A DNA stretch of 62,000 nt from Branchiostoma floridae (Eukaryota > Chordata > Leptocardii > Amphioxiformes > Branchiostomatidae), in NCBI RefSeq assembly GCF_000003815.2, contig NC_049979.1:10029457-10091456 (forward strand), in the 5' to 3' direction. The notes below the pieces were generated by a model. That model saw nothing but the letters and a program-made list of their open reading frames with translations, was not told the DNA's origin and made no database searches. The translations under genes were made by a program, and so were the position numbers. The first letter of the stretch is position 1. Every line of letters begins with the position of its first letter. Shown piece by piece: positions 60,301-62,000 of this stretch.

Positions 60301-61605
60301 CACATGGATAGAGATATACTGCAGACAGGTCTTCAATCATTCCTCAGTACCACAACTTAGCAAATGTACAAGAATGCCCCCTAGTGATCTACATGAAGAC
60401 TGCAGATTATCTAGTGGAACTCTTATTGTGGTACAGCTGTAGTCATATATGTCGGTACATCAGTCTTGATACACACAAAATGTTTGTGATCTTGTAAAAC
60501 AAAATATGAATGGAGTCTATAAGTCTTGAAGGAGAGTGGGAAGGGTGTTGATACATTGAATAAAGAGACTCTTTTTTACATAATCATTGGTTTATTCCAC
60601 ACGTTTCTGTGACTGTCTGTCACCTTCTTCAGGGCAATTTTGACTGGTTCACATATTACTGCAGGACAGGTGTTGCTGTTCACAGTTCAGATGCGGTCAC
60701 AAAATGAAAAGTATTTACATATGTACAGACAGATTTATGCAAAATATTTACAATGCGGTCCCAAACGCATCAACGGTGTTGATGCATGTTACACTACTGA
60801 TCATAAGCAGTAATAAAGGCGCACTCAACATGTAGTCCAAGACATCGACAACAGAATAATGTATGATTTCAGCTCTCCTTCTGACCTGTAGAAGGGAAGC
60901 CAGGTGTGAGTGGATCACCCTGCCCAGTGAAGAGCGTCCCGCGTTGTAACCCAGTGTCAGGCATCCACAAGCCCTTGGGGTATGCGGGAAGGTTGGACGG
61001 GTCAACGTCCTGCGGGTCAGAGTACAGGATGACCCCGATAGCTCCTGCTGCTTCTGCATTTTCCACCTGCAAATAGAATGCAGAAATAAAAACACTCATG
61101 TTATATTTTGGTTTACCATGCACCAGCAGATACAAGGATAGTAAATAAAGGTATTGTGTAAATCTGAAGGCAGACCTCAAACATAGAGGATGAGGTCTTC
61201 CTAAAACACAAAAGAAACTCTTCTAAGAGCTAAGGAAGCTCAGAAGATGCAAGACGTAGTGGAAGACAGACTGAAAGCAACTGCAGGATGTGAATGAAGA
61301 TGAGAATGATCATTATGATTTCTGATGAGGAGGCTCAAAATGAAGAGTCACATGCAAGGTGTGTCATAACCAAGGCAAGTGTCAGAAGTAAAAAGTTGTC
61401 AGAAGTCAGGTGCAACATGCTAGTATTGAAGCTTATGTCTATCACTAGACCCACAAGGCGAGTACAAAGTGTAATCTCCAACCTTGCTGCCTCGGAAGAT
61501 AAGCCCATATCTCAAGATGACAATTTTGCCACTGCAATCAATGTTGTTCTTCTGTAGGTACTCGAAGTCTTCTACTGTTCCATAGTTTCCATACACCAGG
61601 TCACC
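39166..61605 (-). CDS. M28 zinc metallopeptidase, glutamate carboxypeptidase II / NAALADase family, 5' part missing
   Basis: Type II membrane ectopeptidase family (FOLH1, NAALAD2, NAALADL1). Fifteen exons, all GT-AG, sum to 1710 bases: 569 residues plus TAG. Seen in order: PA domain ([28 protein letters not shown]), [11 protein letters not shown], then the peptidase core. All metal and catalytic residues of the family are present: His in GNHRDAW, Asp in FGAIDPNSG, Glu-Glu in WGAEEYG, Asp in NVDIA, His in [11 protein letters not shown] helical dimerisation domain ends the protein. The transmembrane N-terminus (about 170 residues in human GCPII) lies right of the window. Several GCPII substrate-pocket residues differ (see findings), and some segments look more like NAALADL1, so I assign the family but not the paralogue. 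Confidence 0.94.
41590..41682 (-). CDS. peptidase exon w14
   Basis: Encodes [20 protein letters not shown] and [10 protein letters not shown], matching the family pattern MNDQLMxLERAFIDPLGLP. Acceptor attgcccag, donor GCCAG|GTAACC. Confidence 0.95.
42291..42372 (-). CDS. peptidase exon w13 (dimerisation helix)
   Basis: Encodes [20 protein letters not shown] and HVIDRN. Acceptor ccttttcag, donor AACAA|GTGAGG; phase 1 in, phase 2 out. Confidence 0.92.
42778..43033 (-). CDS. peptidase exon w12 (last zinc-ligand His, start of dimerisation domain)
   Basis: Longest exon in the window part (256 bp). Encodes [20 protein letters not shown] with the zinc-ligand His in YHS (GCPII His553), then helical sequence including [20 protein letters not shown]. 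Donor TTTAG|GTAATG, phase 1 out. Confidence 0.95.
43225..43247. repeat. CAAA microsatellite
   Basis: Five to six ACAA/CAAA units in a peptidase intron. Confidence 0.75.
43547..43637 (-). CDS. peptidase exon w11 (S1-pocket loop)
   Basis: Encodes [20 protein letters not shown] and [16 protein letters not shown] is the family GSGNDF motif. The loop aligned with the GCPII arginine patch reads VDMRY rather than GRARY. Acceptor gtccgtag, donor AGG|GTGAGT. Confidence 0.93.
43763..43845 (-). CDS. peptidase exon w10
   Basis: Encodes [20 protein letters not shown] and KYMKPDG, aligning with the ...SPDEGFEGKSLYESW segment of GCPII. Acceptor ttttgaag is a weak one; the donor GGCAT|GTATGT leaves in phase 2, matching the next exon. 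Confidence 0.88.
44708..44775 (-). CDS. peptidase exon w9
   Basis: Encodes [20 protein letters not shown] and KQ. The first Arg aligns with GCPII Arg463. NAT is a possible N-glycosylation site. Acceptor cccatgcag, donor CAG|GTAGGA. Confidence 0.9.
45157..45220 (-). CDS. peptidase exon w8 (zinc-ligand Asp)
   Basis: Encodes [20 protein letters not shown] and Q. The Asp of NVD corresponds to GCPII Asp453. Acceptor taactgtag, donor CAAG|GTACGT. Confidence 0.94.
45798..46042 (-). mobile_element. tRNA-derived SINE-like element with duplicated body
   Basis: On the minus strand an A-box TAGCTTAACTGG (46036-46025) fits TRGCNNARYNGG exactly, and a B-box-like AGTTCAATCC (45963-45954) follows 61 bases later, wider than in a true tRNA. 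The body then shows two copies of a unit of about 80 bp, each ending near GAGTCAAA[C/T]GAGGTGCCTTA (plus-strand copies start at 45798 and 45878). It lacks the acceptor-stem symmetry of a functional tRNA. Confidence 0.55.
46086..46168 (-). CDS. peptidase exon w7 (catalytic Glu)
   Basis: Encodes [20 protein letters not shown] and GSSEWTE. The Glu-Glu pair gives the catalytic base and a zinc ligand (GCPII Glu424/Glu425). Acceptor tgatttcag, donor GAG|GTGAGA. Confidence 0.96.
49390..49440. repeat. single unit related to the 55-kb minisatellite
   Basis: Contains GCAAACAAGTATTTCAGCAC followed by CAAGGACAGGACTAAAATAG, the same wording as units of the array at 54931-55940. A shorter relative (TTTCAGCACCAAGGACAG) is at about 41079. 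Confidence 0.7.
49655..49735. repeat. second single unit related to the minisatellite
   Basis: CAGCACC...AAGGACAGG[T]CCAAAATGACTTGT...CACATGG matches the last unit and right edge of the array at 55914-55970, so it keeps the array's flank as well as its unit. Confidence 0.7.
50029..50038. promoter_or_regulatory. TCTCGCGAGA box, left arm
   Basis: Perfect palindrome TCTCGCGAGA followed by a CG-alternating run, about 75 bases upstream of the ATG at 50112. In vertebrates this motif is a core promoter element of CpG-island genes and is bound by BANP. Confidence 0.6.
50112..50186 (+). pseudogene. orphan copy of the transposon's first exon (left arm)
   Basis: ATG plus 24 codons ([20 protein letters not shown], then WQHPP) to a GT donor in phase 0. 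The THAP exon that follows (from 50768) is lost beyond the arm end at 50836, so this copy cannot make the full protein. Confidence 0.5.
51158..51551 (-). pseudogene. transposon gene, YqaJ-recombinase-like C-terminal exon
   Basis: Open from an acceptor-like AAAATAG near 51552 to TAG at 51158. Contains [48 protein letters not shown] and [14 protein letters not shown]. This is the pattern of the second half of YqaJ/lambda-exonuclease-like domains (HxYYxQVQGQ, CDFVVYT, late F/W and LPEL). The catalytic first half is absent, so this copy is expected to be inactive. Confidence 0.65.
51660..51894 (-). pseudogene. transposon gene, THAP zinc-finger exon
   Basis: After the acceptor tgttctttttcag the frame opens with [20 protein letters not shown], then FFKIPPN and [19 protein letters not shown]. 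The C-x4-C start, the FxIP-like word and the central Trp fit the N-terminal half of a THAP DNA-binding domain. The later Cys-x2-His part is not recognisable, so the domain is split by an intron or degraded. Lower end approximate. Confidence 0.6.
52338..52550. repeat. left CGTAAAGCGTA array of the nested element
   Basis: Six or more degenerate copies of CGTAA[A/G/T][G/T]CGTA spaced about 30-50 bases apart, several followed by GCCTAAAAATT. Confidence 0.8.
52700..53330. repeat. internal repeat blocks of the nested element
   Basis: About four diverged copies, in one orientation, of a unit running from ATAGAAAT through TTTGCC...AATGCA...AAATAT to GGGTCAAGATTTCAAAATTT (the last word ends near 52818, 52971, 53140 and 53320). 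Confidence 0.7.
53370..53495. repeat. right GCGTAAAGCGTT array of the nested element
   Basis: Four units of about 31-33 bp of the form AATTTAGCGTAAA[G/C/A]CGTTGTCAG, in the same orientation as the left array. Confidence 0.8.
53667..53741 (-). pseudogene. transposon gene, predicted first exon (right arm)
   Basis: ATG plus 24 codons beginning [19 protein letters not shown] to CCG|GTAAAT, phase 0. It joins in frame to the THAP exon at 51894 across an intron that now includes the nested element. The assignment rests on frame and splice-site agreement only. Confidence 0.5.
53815..53824. promoter_or_regulatory. TCTCGCGAGA box, right arm
   Basis: Mirror copy of the left-arm box, about 75 bases upstream (minus-strand sense) of the ATG at 53741, so it could drive the element's own gene. 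Confidence 0.6.
54931..55940. repeat. minisatellite, about 10 units of about 100 bp
   Basis: Ten diverged units share AAATATTGAAGCTAACAAGA, TTCAGCACCAAGGGCAGG, a word like CAGCACAAAATGATAG, ATCTGTTTGTAACAAA and CCACAAATGAAGTTAAACAA. Spacing between successive CAGCACCA words is about 90-110 bases (the last gap is longer). Frames through it are repeat artefacts. Confidence 0.9.
57026..57145 (-). CDS. peptidase exon w6 (first zinc ligands)
   Basis: Encodes [20 protein letters not shown] and [19 protein letters not shown]. The His of GNHRD and the Asp of AIDPNSG are the first two zinc ligands. Donor GAAG|GTAGGA is followed, in the transcript sense, by a long C/T-rich tract (plus-strand 56955-57013). 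Confidence 0.95.
58480..58650. repeat. diverged tandem duplication, about 100 bp period
   Basis: TTTTGCTGAAAG...ACTTTCAATATGAATC...CTAGCAAAATT recurs as TTTTGCTGAAAG...CTTTTCACTATGAATC...TTAGCAAAATT about 100 bases later, in a peptidase intron. Confidence 0.7.
58728..58813 (-). CDS. peptidase exon w5
   Basis: Encodes [20 protein letters not shown] and YINGSIES, aligning with [20 protein letters not shown] of GCPII. NRT is a possible N-glycosylation site. Acceptor cccaccag, donor TCAG|GTGGGT. Confidence 0.92.
59491..59586 (-). CDS. peptidase exon w4
   Basis: Encodes [20 protein letters not shown] and [18 protein letters not shown] is a family signature. Acceptor tgcatgtag, donor AATGG|GTAGGA; phase 2 in and out. 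Confidence 0.93.
60044..60134 (-). CDS. peptidase exon w3
   Basis: Encodes [20 protein letters not shown] and SWGDAVKYL, matching the family segment with IPVHPIGYYDAQKLL. Acceptor acccacag, donor CTCAG|GTTGGG; phase 1 in, phase 2 out. Confidence 0.92.
60580..60660 (-). repeat. short retroelement-like tail
   Basis: The minus strand reads CCTGAAGAAGGTGACAGACA, GTCACAGAAACGTGTGGAAT, then AAACCAATGATTATGT. A CCTGAAGAAGG...GAAACG stem-loop of this kind recurs at the 3' ends of dispersed retroelements in many invertebrate genomes. No reverse transcriptase sequence is next to it. Confidence 0.35.
60886..61066 (-). CDS. peptidase exon w2 (PA domain)
   Basis: Encodes [20 protein letters not shown] through [20 protein letters not shown]. 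The Arg in LQRG corresponds to GCPII Arg210, which binds the substrate carboxylate. Acceptor tatttgcag, donor ACAG|GTCAGA; phase 1 out. Confidence 0.93.
61483..61605 (-). CDS. peptidase exon w1 (PA domain)
   Basis: First exon in the window. Encodes 41 residues: [20 protein letters not shown], then [11 protein letters not shown] and FRGSK. Matches human GCPII EGDLVYVNY...CSGKIVIARYG. Phase 0 at both ends; acceptor ctatttcag, donor AAG|GTTGGA. Confidence 0.93.
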
Positions 61606-62000
61606 CTGAAATAGGAAATAAACAATGTTGTTAGTAACTTTCTATTCTGTAGCGCGCTACCAGTGAAAGTAATAGAAAAAATATCATATGATTATATACA
61701 CAGAAAACATTTGGACTTTGTGATTTTCAATATGTACATTGTATTGCCATTAGAATTGCCCTTCATCACAAAATATAGCTTTACAGGCATGTGGCAGATA
61801 TGCTAGATATATAATCACACCGGATGACAAGAGTGCGCCACCTAATCTTTGCATATCTGACTCTAGGTGATGTTTTAAGTTATCTAGTGGAGATACACCT
61901 ACTTACTATCCTTGGTGAAACAGAATTCTACTCTTGTTCTCATGAGCTCTGAAAAAAAATTTATTGTTGAACACCTCAGTCCTGCATTACCTATCTAACT

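Larger units (their letters stand above)
57146..61482 (-). other. peptidase introns between exons w1 and w6
   Basis: Introns at 57146-58727, 58814-59490, 59587-60043, 60135-60885 and 61067-61482. They hold a local duplication (58480-58650) and a short retroelement-like tail (60580-60660). A 16-base direct repeat CAGCTAAAAGCTACA occurs twice near 57290-57322. No RNA gene was seen. Confidence 0.6.

Overview
The window is animal nuclear DNA, most likely from a lancelet (Branchiostoma). Genes have many short GT-AG exons, introns are AT-rich and full of small repeats, three runs of N mark scaffold gaps, and the three recognisable proteins are deuterostome-like. The species call is inference. Nothing looks bacterial or viral.

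Layout. (1) Positions 196-17763, minus strand: the first eight coding exons of DLST, the E2 succinyltransferase of the 2-oxoglutarate dehydrogenase complex. The rest of its catalytic domain lies left of the window. (2) Positions 17764-19333: a 1.57 kb divergent promoter region, CpG-rich around 18.0-18.5 kb. (3) Positions 19334-27744, plus strand: a complete Prox gene (Prospero homeobox, the counterpart of vertebrate PROX1/PROX2) in three coding exons. (4) Positions 27745-39165: 11.4 kb without a recognisable gene, with several repeat-poor blocks that may be regulatory. (5) Positions 39166-61605, minus strand: fifteen exons of an M28 zinc metallopeptidase of the glutamate carboxypeptidase II / NAALADase family. 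The N-terminal signal-anchor part lies right of the window.

Exon phases close without conflict in all three genes: DLST gives 235 codons plus 2 bases, Prox 697 residues, and the peptidase 569 residues plus stop. The genes share no pathway. DLST and Prox lie head to head, and from memory human PROX2 and DLST are also head-to-head neighbours on 14q24.3, so this looks like very old conserved linkage.

The most unusual structure is in the 10.9 kb peptidase intron (46169-57025). It is a 3.86 kb transposon (49998-53855) with inverted arms of about 0.83 kb. Each arm carries a promoter-like TCTCGCGAGA box and the first exon of the element's own gene. That gene continues on the minus strand into a THAP zinc-finger exon and a YqaJ-recombinase-like exon. 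A second 1.19 kb element with an 8-bp target duplication sits inside the right arm, and the left arm keeps the empty site. A roughly 100-bp minisatellite lies beside the transposon, with related single units on its other side. Other repeats include two MITEs, a tRNA-derived SINE with a duplicated body, and several local tandem duplications.
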